Shown here piece by piece: positions 1 through 11,086 of a DNA stretch of 36,460 bases. The notes under the pieces were generated by a model. That model was not told the origin of the DNA. It saw only the letters and a list, made by a program, of their open reading frames with translations, and ran no database searches. The first letter of the stretch is position 1. Each line of letters opens with the position of its first letter. Location: positions 1 through 36,460 of the forward strand of contig QANT01001764.1 of the NCBI GenBank assembly GCA_003254885.1, in the 5' to 3' direction. Origin of the DNA: Purshia tridentata (taxonomy: Eukaryota; Streptophyta; Magnoliopsida; Rosales; Rosaceae). A program made the translations under genes and the position numbers.

Positions 1-348
1 CTTGCTTCTTTATCTTTACCAAAAATCTAATCTACGAAAAATTCTCTATCAAATCTAGAATGATTAAGCATATCAAAGAGAAAGAGAAACAAAGGAAACA
101 GATAAGATGGGTTGTCATCCGACGTCGTCGCCGTCTTGATTAGTTGGGGATGATGTGCAGACGCGTGGCTGCTGAGTGGGGAGGTGCAGATTAGATTGAG
201 AATGCGCAGATTAGATTGAGAGTGAGAGAGAAAGAGAGAGAGACAAAGAGACAGAGATGATGGGTGGTCAGACATCACCTGTGTCAGGTTGGTGGCTCAG
301 AGGCGGAGGTGTGGGGGGTGGTGACTGGTGACTGGTGAGGAAGGAGGT
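1..348. other. Purine-rich low-complexity stretch, no gene called
   Basis: Bases 215-260 are an AG-rich run, which reads as CT-rich on the minus strand. It could be the 5' untranslated end of a minus-strand gene lying left of the window, since such pyrimidine runs are common in plant leaders. The open frame on that strand is low-complexity, and I do not accept it as coding. Confidence 0.3.
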
Positions 349-368
349 TTTATTATTATTATTATTAC

Positions 369-423
<55 letters not shown>

Positions 424-424
424 G
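349..424. repeat. (ATT)n trinucleotide microsatellite
   Basis: About 75 bp of almost perfect ATT/TTA repeat, roughly 25 units, with one interruption (ACT) near 367. It lies in AT-rich intergenic sequence and is probably length-polymorphic. Confidence 0.95.
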
Positions 425-1268
425 TTCTAAATTTGGGGTTTTTTTTCTTAAAATTTTCTTTTTTAAATGTTTTGAATTTTTGTTATTAACTTTTTATTAT
501 TTCAATATTTTTTTGCCAACGTGGCAATGTGTCAGGCCCATTTGGCTACATTTTTTTGAGAGAATGAGAGAGTTAAGGCTAATATATAACATCTAAGTGG
601 ACTTTTTTTTTTTTTCAAATTTTGACGTTTTCTCATTGTCTACTTCTTTTCTTCAGCTCTTGACCTGTCTCTCTCTTTCTCTATCTCTTCGTCTCTATCT
701 CTCTGTGTCTCTTCTTCTTTGCCTCTAGTTCTCTCTCTCTCTCTCCCCCTCTAGTTCTCTCTCTGAACAAGTATCTTGCCTAGGTCCATGTTTTTCTATG
801 ACTTCACTCGTCTGATGTGATTGTGATTGTGTGCTTGAATTCAAAAGTACGAAGAACAGTTGATAAAGTAATGGATCTTGATGAAAAATGTGAATAACTT
901 GATTATCACAAAAAATTGGGTAACAATGATGGTTCTTACAACAAATCTCATATTGAGAAAAAACATGAAACAAAGATCTAAAACCTGACAAAATCAGTAC
1001 TAAGGACAATGGAACCCCAGCAGAGCTAAAACAAAAGTACAAAGGAAGAATCGTTTAAAAGCTTGAAGAAATTGAGATGCTCGTGATCTTGAGAATTTTG
1101 AAATTTGTGGGTTGTGTTGAAGGTTTTCTTCTTGTGCTGACATCTAATTATAATGATCAAACCTTAAAGAAATCTGGAAATCCTTCACTTTCTTGAGTTA
1201 GGACTCCTCCTTAATTTTCCTTCATGCCCAAGACTTGCATGAATTAATCTCCTAACTTTCCATAAATT
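425..1268. other. AT-rich intergenic sequence with a CT-rich run
   Basis: Contains homopolymer T runs (around 605-616) and a strongly CT-rich stretch at about 660-770. The CT run resembles a plant 5' leader, but I found no convincing coding frame or splice pattern after it. No other feature is seen. Confidence 0.4.
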
Positions 1269-2611
1269 CAGGCCGGTTCTGACTTTTGGAAGGCCCATGG
1301 GCGAATTCTAAATTGGGCCCCTAATTTTAGTTGTAAAAAAAAAAATTTTGCAAAACAATTCATAATTGACAAGAAATCAATTAGGAAATTTTTGATCACA
1401 TTAAGAAATCAATTAGGAAATTTTAGGTTGAATATATGTGAAGAAATAATTGAAAAAATAATAATTTATAGAAATATAAGAGAAAAATTAAAAGGGAAAA
1501 ACACACACTCAAACATTACGCTCTTACCTCAACGAGAACTCTCTAATTTCTTTAAGATTGAAAGAGCCTGTAGAGAACAAAAAAACAAAAACCAGTTTTC
1601 ACAAGATTATATGGAGAGGCAGAGATTCGTCTTTGCTAATTTAAAGCAAACATGTTCTCTAAATCTAACTTTCTAGAAAAAAGACTTGCACTTATGCTGA
1701 AAAAAAAACATAGAAGAGGTGTAAACCCAAGGGCAAAAAGGCCGACCCACTGCCATGCAAATGAGGATGTTGGCTTGCTTCTCTTATTCTTCACATGAGA
1801 AGCCAAGGGAAAAATGAAGGAAGTTGGCCAAACACATGTTAAGGAAATAATGATGTAGAACGGATGGCGATCCAGTTTGAAGAGTAGCTTGAACGACAAG
1901 GGAAATTATTTCTACTAAACTTTGCTCCGGAGCTTGAATATAGTCGATTTATATATCAAATCGAAGGGAATCGCGCCACGATTCCAACTCACTGCTAAAA
2001 CTGTGACTAATAGGCCTTTTTAGCCTTCCGAGGTCGTTTAGGGCCTCAAAACTGCATTTGAAGTTTTGGACCATTTTATTTATTTTTCGTTTTATTTTAT
2101 TCGGGTTTGTTTTGGCCCACGGGCCTTAATTATGAGTTCTTTTAGCCCTAGGGTTTCCTAAAAACGTACTTAAGGGTTTTCCCTAAGTTGATTTAGGACT
2201 TTTTTGATAATTATTGAATAAATATTGAGTTTTCTCTCAATTTTCCTGGTGGATTCCAGATTTCTTGTTCTTTTAAATTTACGCTTGTAAATCTTTGTCT
2301 CCTGCGCTGCATCAAATAAAAAGAAATAAAAAGGTGGCTTTTAACTAATAATCAAGGAATAAGTTGCTGAACTCAAATTTTATATCTTAAGAGGGCCTAG
2401 GGTTTTTGTTTTTTTGGTATAAAGCCCAAAGAACAAAACTAGATAACTACAGCTTTGGCACGAGAGGTAGAAGAGCCTAGTTACAACAAAGACATAGACC
2501 TAGCAACTGCGTTTTTTTTTTTTAATAAATATTTATATATACATAATATAAAACTTTGTGGGTCCACCTTTAGGCGGTCGCACTTTGTGCCCCACTCCAG
2601 GGCCGACCCTG
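1269..2611. mobile_element. Possible hAT-like non-autonomous element
   Basis: The left end reads CAGGCCGGTTCTG and the reverse complement of the right end reads CAGGGTCGGCCCTG. Allowing one gap this is an 11/14 match to a CAGGGCCGG-type terminus, as seen in plant hAT elements. The expected 8 bp target duplication is poor: CATAAATT on the left against CAAGGATT on the right, five of eight. No transposase frame lies inside. The call rests on the termini alone and may be wrong. Confidence 0.35.
1925..2335 (+). mobile_element. LTR-like fragment, decayed
   Basis: Sequence style resembles a plant LTR: a stretch with GGCCCACGGGCC near 2115, a TAGGGTTT-type block, an AATAAA-like region near 2218-2225, and a segment around 2250-2330 recalling an LTR end. 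I could not find matching partners or target duplications, so the limits are approximate. It would lie inside the possible hAT-like element. Confidence 0.3.
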
Positions 2612-3708
2612 CAAGGATTACTCGGCATAGCCGGACTTGAACTTAGATTCTTCTAGACTTGGGCTTTGACTTAATTTGGGTCTCGCTTCCTAGCTTTGAT
2701 CAAACAATCTTGCGTTCGGCCGTGATCTCGGCCCAATATCAAAATATAGTGTAAACAAGTTTTTAATTGAATAAAAGTGAACACGGGATCCTCAACTAAA
2801 AATAGAATATATATTATAATCATTATGCTATAATTTTTTCTTATATTATATTGCGCTAGATGAATTAATGCTAAAGAAAAGAGGGTCCAAAATTGAGGAA
2901 TGAAGTATTTTTCCTTTCCAATCTTCGATCATTTGCATGATGACATCAACGTCTAGCCACCACAGGTCCATAGCCCACCTCATTGTGAGAGACGTCCAAT
3001 GGGACATGCCGGATGAAACAGTTGGTCCCACAGCCCTTCCCCAAAGGCGTTAAAAGTCAAAAAAACAAAAGGATGTTGATATCATTGATTGGGCAACATC
3101 CTTGCTATCCTAATTTAATCATTTCGTCAACCAATCACATGGCGCAGTTGGTCGAGATCTATGATTACTTGGTTGGGACTTTATAAAAGAGAGCAATTAC
3201 TCAAGAAAAATAGAAAAACGTCATTAACAAACTCCTTTACAGAATTTTCATTGAAAACATAAATTACAAATAATGATTTCCTGGTTTATAAATGAAAGGA
3301 AGAGGGAATGGAATACAGCAGTGATCGACTCACTAACTCACTGACTCACAATCTCACTCACACTCAGTAATAGACGAATAACGAAGGCAGATCTAGAATC
3401 TGCCAATCTGGGACCCTTCATCCTTTTGTCTCACTATTACATGTTGAGCATTAAATATGGCTTAATTTTGGTGGGGTCAGATCCGAAATCCGATCCAGCA
3501 GGAAAGAGCGAGCTAGCAGTAGTGAAGTCTGAGCAACCAAACAGCAGGCCAACTCATTTCATTTCGTGGACCATCTCAAATCATTACATTTACAAATCAC
3601 CATTCGTATATAACCGTAGAGCGAGAGAGAGAGAAAGAGAGAGAGATGGCATTAATTAATTAGCAAAATATACATGATGATGAGGTTGTTTTAATTAATT
3701 AGTAATTA
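2612..3708. other. Intergenic sequence downstream of the GALS gene
   Basis: No convincing coding frame on either strand. It contains a TATA-like TTTATAAAAGAG at about 3180, short CTCACT-type repeats near 3325-3365, and an AG-rich run at 3618-3645. The part next to 3708 should hold the 3' untranslated region and polyadenylation site of the minus-strand gene, but no single signal stands out. Confidence 0.4.
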
Positions 3709-5232
3709 TCATGTGTGGCTGGGAATGGTGATGTGTGGATGCAGCTGTACATCCCCAATGGTTTTGAGCTCGAAGTCCTTCACGGTCGCAGCCAGTTTCT
3801 TCATGTTGTCGTCGTAGACGTAGGGAAGGTTATTGTACCATGTCACGTTGTTCTTGGCCGAAATTGGCACCAACTCCCTGCAGGGTTCGCCTTCTAGTGT
3901 TATAGTATTGTGGTAGTGATAGTAACGGATCTTGGTCTCAGTGTTGTGCAACGTTTTTCCAGTCACATTCTCAGACATGTGTACTCCAGTCGAGAATGCG
4001 TTCTTTGCCTGAATCGCATACTTTCTGTCCCGACGGAGTCCCGTTCGCGAGTCCCTGAATAGCAGCTTCTCGAACCCCCATTGCCTGATTCATTCATATG
4101 TAATCAATTTTAGATCTAAATAATTAATGAAACCGAAAATACAATACATAAGTACGTACCTGGAATAATTCTCCTCCAGTGTGTGAGTGGAATCGTTGAG
4201 GCAAAGCGCACTGGACATTGGATTCTGTTCAATGGTGAATTGGGTATAATCGGAGAAGTCATTGAGAACCGATTCCAAGGTATTGCCATGGGGCATATAG
4301 ATGTACTCATCCACATCGAAGAAAAATGTCCAGTTGGCAGCGTGTCGGTACCTATGGAGACAGTCATTGACCACCAAGAACTGGTTGTAGTAATATCCAT
4401 CGAACTCCGCCTGAGCCCTGATGTCCTGAATCGTCGCCCTCCCGGCTTTAACCCACGGCTCCAGCACCGCCCTCGCCTCCGGGGACACCCCTCCAGCGTC
4501 GTGGAACACGAAATGCGACTTGGGTCCGAAGAACCACGCGTGATACGCCATCCATTCCCTCATCCTCGCCGCACTCAAGTTTCCGTACAGCGACGACCCG
4601 CAATACAAATACTCGTACTCGTATGGAGGTTGGTACTTTGACTCGTTGTATGACCCCGCCGCTTCCTCCAATGCCGTGAACTTCTCGAACCTTCTTGGAC
4701 TTTGGCCGTAGTAGGCGTTGATGCTCAGCCTACCACCTGAATTGTCCGCATTCGGATTCTCAGGGAAAGTGCAATTCACTACCACCACAGTGTACACACG
4801 CCCATACCCCCAATCCGGAAGCATCTTATACGCTAACGCCCTCGTAGAAGAACCGTTGCTGGAGATCCATTCGCACTTGAACCAGGGCCGCCCGTACACG
4901 TGAATGGGCTTCGAAGCCAGGCCCACCACCGCGAAAGTCCTTGGGCCTCCGCGGTACGCCCCCATTTTGACGAAGAGAGCCGCGGCGTTGCCATAGGACT
5001 CAAACACGCGCTTGTTGGGGTCAGTGACTGGGGCGGAAAGCTTCTTCTGCTCGGCCATTGAATCAAGCGTTGTGGTGTTTGAGGAGGAGCGGGTGGTGGA
5101 GAGGAGGTTCTGGTAGTAGGGAGGGAGGTTCCAGACGAGCATGACGAGTGTGAGGGCAAGCAATGTGGCTACCAATGGCTTTGTTTCGAAGTAGCTGCCG
5201 GGAACGGAGGCTGGTGAGGCGTCCTTCCTCAT
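3709..5232 (-). CDS. GALS: Galactan beta-1,4-galactosyltransferase (GALS type, family GT92)
   Basis: Two exons, complement(3709..4084, 4160..5232), with a 75 bp GT-AG intron. The phases join through Arg358 and give 482 residues, close to known plant GALS proteins (about 500). It is a type II Golgi protein: a short basic N-terminus, one membrane anchor at about residues 19-37 ending in WNLPPYY, a stem, then the GT92 (formerly DUF23) catalytic domain from about 205 onward. The metal-binding DxD is visible as FFFDVDEY (D306, D308). Several N-glycosylation sequons are present (about N196, N218). GALS enzymes add beta-1,4-galactose from UDP-galactose to the galactan side chains of pectic rhamnogalacturonan I. 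The start at MRKD fits the family; no earlier in-frame ATG was seen. There is no frameshift or internal stop. Which paralogue (GALS1, 2 or 3) cannot be decided here. Confidence 0.93.
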
Positions 5233-6108
5233 TTGCTCTGTCGGTGATAACTTAGCAACTGCTGCTGCTGCTGGATCAGTGATGAGTCCAATGCTTCCTA
5301 GACATAATGATATGATATTATAATAGTAACAACAAACAGGTAAAGAGTGAAAGAGAGAGTGATAATTGGAGGAGATGGGTCAATTAAGGTCAGGTGTTGT
5401 CTGTCAGTCAGACCCACTTTTGTTTCTCGTCCAGCTAAAGAGACACTTTCACCTTTATCTCCCCAAGGACCGGAAGCATCTTCACTCTTTTTTCACTCTT
5501 GATATTGAGCCGATTGCCTTAGCCTAAGTAACGTAAATGGGTTTGGATCTTCCCTAATTTACCAAACTAACACTCCTTCTCTTTTCAGTTTTCAAAGCTT
5601 GTTGCTACTTTCCAGCTGATTTATTTACTTATTGATTTCTAAATTTATGGTCATCTTCTCACCACATCTTCAGCACCAAATGCGGCTTCTTTTCTTTTAT
5701 TTTTATTTTTATAAAAGAAAAGATTTGCAGGAATCTAAGAAATTAAAAAATTCTGATGGTTCATAAAGAAAAAATATGTATATATATATATATTCTAATG
5801 GCTCTCGGCCCTAAAAGAATCAATTAACAATGCCAACGAATTAACCAACACCTTCCTAGAGGCTACACCTTGAGGTCCTTGAAAAATATAATAAATAAGG
5901 CCCATGCAATAAAATCTAAATAGTATATAATTTATTGATCCATAAACCACTCATATGATTATCACAAATTATTTGTATAGTTGTCAAACCACGGTCTATA
6001 ATGTCAAGGTGCTATTCATATGCTTATGCTTCAAAGTTCAACCACTAATAATTGCAGTTATTGTTTATACATTCCTTGGTTGTCAATAAGAAATTCTGCA
6101 TACACTAA
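5233..6108 (-). promoter_or_regulatory. Upstream region of the GALS gene
   Basis: Read on the minus strand, the bases just before the ATG contain a GCA repeat (about 5261-5272), an AT-rich TATA-like stretch (about 5310-5325) and a CT-rich run (about 5345-5370), a usual plant leader and core promoter arrangement. No specific factor sites are claimed. Further out the sequence is AT-rich with a short (TA)n at about 5774-5792. No gene is seen in it. Confidence 0.4.
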
Positions 6109-6541
6109 GGGAGGTGTACTCAATCAAGACTTTGAAAGATAATATCATTACTCCTTTGTTTGTTGCTGCCTTGCGTCACTAGCAAGGTTGCTAAACTGTT
6201 TGTTTGTTGCTGCCTTGCGTCACTAGCAGAACCTCATTAGGATAATATCAGTTAATAATATCATTACTCCTTTGTTTGTTTGTTTGTTTGGTTATATGAC
6301 TGCCTACCTCAACCTCATTTGTGCACTACCATCCTAAGGGTTCGTAAGTATTAGCTCAAATAATTTGTTAGAAGGAAGTCTATGAAAGTTTATGAAAATC
6401 TTTATAATAGAATTCTATGAAAGTCTATAAAAGTTTGTCATAATTTTGTGAAGTATGTAAAAGTCTATAAAAGTCTATAAAAGTCTGTCACTTAAAAAAG
6501 TCTTTTAAAATCTTTCAAAGTCTTAATTGAGAACACCCCCC
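6109..6541. mobile_element. Tourist-like MITE (PIF/Harbinger type)
   Basis: Terminal inverted repeats of about 32 bp match at roughly 29 positions. The left end begins GGGAGGTGTACTCAATCAAG and the reverse complement of the right end begins GGGGGGTGTTCTCAATTAAG. The flanks read TAA on both sides (6106-6108 and 6542-6544), the three-base duplication expected of PIF/Harbinger elements. It encodes no protein. The right half has many copies of an AAAGTCTATAA-like motif. It lies about 0.9 kb upstream of the GALS start codon. Confidence 0.8.
6155..6231. repeat. 44 bp direct duplication inside the MITE
   Basis: A block beginning TTTGTTTGTTGCTGCC and running through GCGTCACTAGCA occurs at 6155 and again at 6199. 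A further partial copy of the neighbouring ATCATTACTCC motif follows near 6261. It is probably a local duplication after insertion. Confidence 0.8.
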
Positions 6542-7230
6542 TAAACGTGAATCCCAGGAAGCACGGTTGCTAAACTGTTTACCAAAAAGTCATTTTTGCC
6601 CTTGCCTCTCCTTTTTTTGGGGTCTTGCTATTGTAATTAGAGGGTCAGTTGAGCCCATTTTAGTCATTTACGCCCTCTTTCCTTTTCACCTATGTCTTTT
6701 CTCTTTTATTACATTTGATGTCATTTCTTCTTTCTTACCTCACAGCTTTTTTTTATATCTGGGTTGCCACTGTGAGTTTTGGGGTTGTCTGTGCCCTATT
6801 TGGTCATTTACTAAAAATCAAAATTAAAATTATAGGAAATTGGCGCCTCAAACCTTAGGGGAATGGAAGCCATAGTGAGGAAAGAAAAACCACAAAAAAT
6901 ATGGGTGATCGGAGCTCGGAGGTGGCCGGAAATAGCAAAAAAAGCCGGCGGGGGAGGCTGCAATTTCTCAAGTGGAGAGGCCGGCAGGCCTGGGTGATGG
7001 TTGGGTTGTGCTGGCGTCGGCTTGGGGAGTAGACCGGTGGCTTTGGATTGCCGGGAGGTGGCTGGCGACACTAAATTCTGGCTGGGCAGTAGGCGCACAG
7101 GGGAGAGAAATGGAAGTCTGCGGCTGAAGGTTGATGGGGAAAGGAAGAAGAAAAGAAAAAGAAAGAAAGGGGCCCAGCACCTAGGGAACACGGGGGGAAA
7201 ATGGAAAAGTAAGGAGAGTGGGAGAGTAGG
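6542..7230 (-). other. Decayed LTR- or promoter-like sequence, no gene called
   Basis: The right part (about 6840-7230) is GC-rich and, on the minus strand, CT-rich then GC-rich. This resembles the leader segment of the long LTRs described below. Together with 10113-10260 it formed one stretch before the LTR at 7231 inserted: joined across that insertion, the minus strand reads a TATA-like TTTTTATATTC followed by CT-rich sequence. Frames of 85-147 codons exist on both strands but look like compositional artefacts. The left part (6542-6840) holds nothing I can name. Confidence 0.35.
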
Positions 7231-10112
7231 TGTCACACCTCGACCCTCGGGCACGTGAAAAACTGCTGAAACTGAAAATTGTTTACTGAAACTGTGAACC
7301 CTTTTTTAAAACTGTGAGCCATGAATATAAAATAATTTACTAAAACAACTGTAAGTTACAAAAGCAAGTTTATAAAAACAAGCTGTAAAACCTTTTACAT
7401 GAAAATCAAACTGTAAAATCAAGATTCTGAAAAGCTACTAGTCACACTGCCTCGTCTTCTCTCCACTGTCTCCTCAGCCTGCTTAACCTGCAAAACCAAA
7501 CCCTGCACCCAACCACAGGTGCACCGAGTTTACACACAAACCCGGTAAGCTTACTAGAGCTCGTATGAGTGAAAACTAACCGGAAACCTCAAATTAATAA
7601 ATCAGTAAAATAATCAAATCACAATCCATCTTAAGCCTCAAATCATACTCAATCCACAAGATCAGAAATCAAATTCCTCAACCTGATCACCAAATCCTCT
7701 AGACAAATCAAATCTACTAAAGCCCATAATACTCATATATCCTCAAATAACAGAATTAAACCCTTAGCACCAAAGATAAAGAATTCCTAACTTCACAGCT
7801 TCTCAACCTCAACTGAATCTTTCACTATCCTCAAATAGATTCCTTAAGTTACACCTGAAGCTCAAACTTAGAAACCAACTAACTTTTCAAATAACTTAGA
7901 ATCAACCCTCATTTAAACCCTTGACCTCAAATAACCTCTATTACTCAAACCACGGTAACCGATTCTCGTCTAATCCTTTAAATTCAAAATTCTCAACACC
8001 TCATTGTCACTCTTTGAGATTCCCCAGCTTTAAAGCATTTCATAAAATTCACGAAAGAGAAAATAATTACCGATTTCAAATCCGCTTTAAAAACTCTTAG
8101 AAATCAAGAAATATGATCAAAGTCTCAAATTATTAAACAAGAACTGTAATTCAATAATCAAAAACAATTTGTAAACTAACAAGATAAGGAAACCGTCACC
8201 CAATCCACATCTAGCTAACATGCCGTACATGCGCAGGGCCCACAACCTGCCGTACGTATGCAGGGCCAATAATCCTGCCGTACATGTGCAGAGCCGGAGT
8301 CTGTCATACACATGCAAGGCCAACAAACTGCCATACGTGCACGCAGGGCCACCCCCAAAGGGCAAGGCATTCCGACACACGGCCCAAAGCCTATGTGTGT
8401 GCCGTGATGGGTCCCAAAGACCTATCTGAACTGAGAAGCTGAACGAGTACCAATTGGGTGCTTTGAAAACAATACCAATCCGAAAAGAATATTTTCAGTT
8501 CAAATACCAAAATCTAGGTTCAAAACCTTTTTGATATAACAAGAAAATTAACCAAAACTCGAACTTAAAATTAATTCCTTTCTTAAAGAACCAAAAGTTA
8601 CCAAAAACTGATAAGTAAAATCAACCTTTAACTTAAATCAAAAATAAACTAAGTTCTCAAAATCAGTTCCCAGAACCAAAATCCATACTAGCTCACGGCA
8701 CAAAACATCTTAAAAAGCAATAATCCTTAAACCCAGGGAATCCCAATCCAAATCAAAAGTCTCCACCTGGACTCACTAATCCTCAACAAACCACTAATCC
8801 TTACTTAGTCCTCAATTAATCCTTTAAATCCTCGGAAATTCCAATCTTAATTCCATAACCCTCTTAACTAGCAAACAACAACCAAGCAAACCAAACAAAC
8901 AAGTAACTGGACTGGAATTAATTAAACTTAGGCTCACTCACAAAACTGAAACTAATTCACTCACAGTGTTCCGCACGAAAAGACCGAACCGCCCTTCGTG
9001 GCTCCTTTGCTCGGATTCTAAAATCCGACAGCACAACGGCATCGAAAATACAATTCCCGTGCCAAGCGTACCTGTTAAGACTAGACAACCCAAGAAACAA
9101 ACCAGAGTTCACAACCAAGCTAACAAATCACAGAAACGGGCGGGAACCACCACGCACGGTGGCTGCCCAACCCACACGGAAGGTCAAGAAGCTCACCTAA
9201 ACTCACCCACAAGTTCGGGTGGTTGGCCCGAGGCCAAAAACCAAGGAACGGGTCGCTGGCGCCACCACACGCAACGGGACCCACGGCGGTCAACTGCACA
9301 AAACTGAAACTCAAGTTTAGCTAAAACGAACTACACAGGCACGTAGAGTACATGGAGGGGACCAAAACTTAAACCTGGATCGACGGCCAAAAGTGGCCGA
9401 AAAAGGAGGAAAAATGGCCGAGAAGCCGCCAGCTTGCTCAACATCGATCTGTCGTCCACGGCGATCCAACTGACGATCGGAGCACACCAACACGCTAGGC
9501 TCGGCGAGATGAAGAGGTCTGGGTATGTGGTAGGTCGCGTCGTCGCCGGATACGCTGCGATCGCTGCCGTGACGCCGACTGTGCACGATCGGATTCTTTT
9601 CTTTCCGGGCTGTTTCAAGGGGGAGCCGCCACCACAGGAAGGAAGAGGGGAGAGAGACGAGCACAGCGAGCTAAAGTCCGAGCTCAGCCACCACCGGACG
9701 CGCCCCCACGCGCCGGCGAAAGCTCTGGCTGAAGATGAGGCTAGTGAGGAAGAGAGAGATTGCTGGAGAGAGGAGAGAGAAAACTGAGGGATTTTCTGGG
9801 TTTCTGTGCCTTTTAAAAACCACTTTTTCAAAATTACAAACTTGTCCCTCTCTTCACACGTCCGTAACTTCCAAACCGTAGCTCCGTTTGACGCGTGCTA
9901 CGTGTCTACGAACTCGTGAGAACGAGACCTTTCCAACGAACCCAAGGTCAACGCGAAAACCTTGCTCGAACTAAAAGTCAACTTTTTGCCTCCAAGTTAA
10001 AAGTCAAACTTTAAAATTTGTAAAACCTCCAAAACGTTTTACCTCCCAAATTAAAATCCCGAAAACCTTTAAAAGCTTTCCAAAACCACTTTAAAAGGTA
10101 CGGGGTGTTACA
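7231..10112 (-). mobile_element. Solo LTR of a long-LTR retrotransposon (subfamily 1)
   Basis: In LTR orientation (minus strand) it begins TGTAACACCCCGTACC at 10112 and ends GAGGTGTGACA at 7231, with the standard TG...CA ends. It is 2882 bp long and flanked by a perfect 5 bp duplication, GTAGG (7226-7230 and 10113-10117), so it is a complete insertion. It has no gag-pol and no second LTR, hence a solo LTR. It shares the start motif, a GC-rich leader (about 9430-9790) and a 27-28 bp array with the other three copies. Its 3' end differs and it lacks their heat shock element. The frames in the GC-rich part are not convincing as genes. Ty3/gypsy origin is likely but unproven. Confidence 0.85.
8221..8350 (-). 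repeat. Tandem array of 27-28 bp units inside the LTR
   Basis: About 4.7 units, each built around CTGCCGTAC...GCAGGGCC (plus-strand reading), with substitutions between units. The same unit occurs at the corresponding place in the LTRs at 14151 and 32579. Confidence 0.85.
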
Positions 10113-10117
10113 GTAGG

Positions 10118-10712
10118 AAAGTAGGAGAGAGAATATAAAAATAATAATAAACCTCCGTCAGATCATCCTGAGTTTCAGGATCGTCAACTACAGTTAGAGT
10201 AAATAAGACCCGGAATTAGACTCGACTTAAAGGTAACTGAAATGCACGTAAGTAAGTGCCCCAATTCTCTAACTCTTTACGGTCAAAAAATTAGTAATCA
10301 CTCCCGGCTCAAATTCCAACATCAACCAACTTTTTAGTCCACCAAAAGCTCCAATAAATTTCTATTTACCACCTACCACATCTGGGGTTCGTCCAACTGT
10401 CGTTTTGGGCATTCAAAAGTTCTCCAATAGCAAATAAATTGAGACGTTGTTGACGCAAAACACTTCCACTCAAACTAAGGTTAGGAACCCGCTTAACTAG
10501 AGTCTTAATTCACCTCAAAAATCACTATTCTCCAAATTCTTCAAATTAACCATTCTAAACCACAATTGAAGGTTTCTAAGTTTAAAAATTAATTAAAACC
10601 ACCACAAATTATCACCCAAAATCAAAGGTTCCAAGAGATTTAACATGGTTTCCAAATCCCTAATTCCCAAGTTTCTAACTTCTCACAATAATTCCTCAAT
10701 TCAAGTTCCAAT
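10118..10712 (-). other. Decayed LTR-like sequence, left part
   Basis: A-, C- and T-rich sequence lacking genes, similar in style to the minus-strand LTR at 15850-16200 (for example GTTTCTAAGTTTAAAAATTA and TTCCTCAATT motifs). It continues at 13671, because the LTR at 10713-13665 split it and duplicated CCAAT. It is most likely the remains of an older, related, minus-strand LTR. Confidence 0.45.
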
Positions 10713-11068
10713 TGTAACGACTCGTACCTTTTAAGTATATTATAATAGGGCCCAACGTTGACTTTTGGTTCCAGCAAGATTTTAGATTTGACTTTGGGTC
10801 CGTTAGGAAGGTCTTGAGCTCACGAGTTCATTGACACGCGGCATGGGTTATTTAGAGTTACGGTTAAAAAGTTATGAACGTGATAAAAGAGCTCAAAGTT
10901 GACTTTTTAAATTGCTCGGATTTTAGAGTTGACTTTGACATGGTTGCGTAGAGCTCGACTTCACGAGTTCGTAGACATGTAGCATGCATCATTTGGAGCT
11001 ACGGTTTAAAAAATACGGAGGTTTAAAGTGAGGGACAAACTTGTAATTACGTTGAAATGGGTTTAAAT

Positions 11069-11086
11069 TTCCAGAAAATTCTAGAA
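11069..11086 (+). promoter_or_regulatory. Heat shock element in LTR copy a
   Basis: Reads TTCCAGAAAATTCTAGAA, that is TTCnnGAAnnTTCnnGAA: four alternating nGAAn units, a full consensus for heat shock factor trimers. It starts 356 bp from the LTR start. A TATA-like sequence lies at about 11098-11107 and a CT-rich start region follows. Confidence 0.7.

Noticed and set aside
27..278. 83-codon minus-strand frame
   Set aside because: It is mostly Ser/Leu from a CT-rich low-complexity run, with no domain and no clear start context.
4183..4641. 152-codon plus-strand frame opposite the GALS gene
   Set aside because: It lies antisense within the GALS coding exon, whose own frame has a clear family, DxD motif and splice structure.
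6811..7254. 147-codon minus-strand frame and overlapping frames in GC-rich DNA
   Set aside because: Pro/Phe-rich low-complexity product with no domain; the frame also crosses the boundary of the inserted LTR at 7231.
9331..9831. 166-codon minus-strand frame inside the LTR at 7231
   Set aside because: Several frames are open on both strands here because of high GC content. There is no gag, protease or other recognisable motif, and it does not recur in the other LTR copies.
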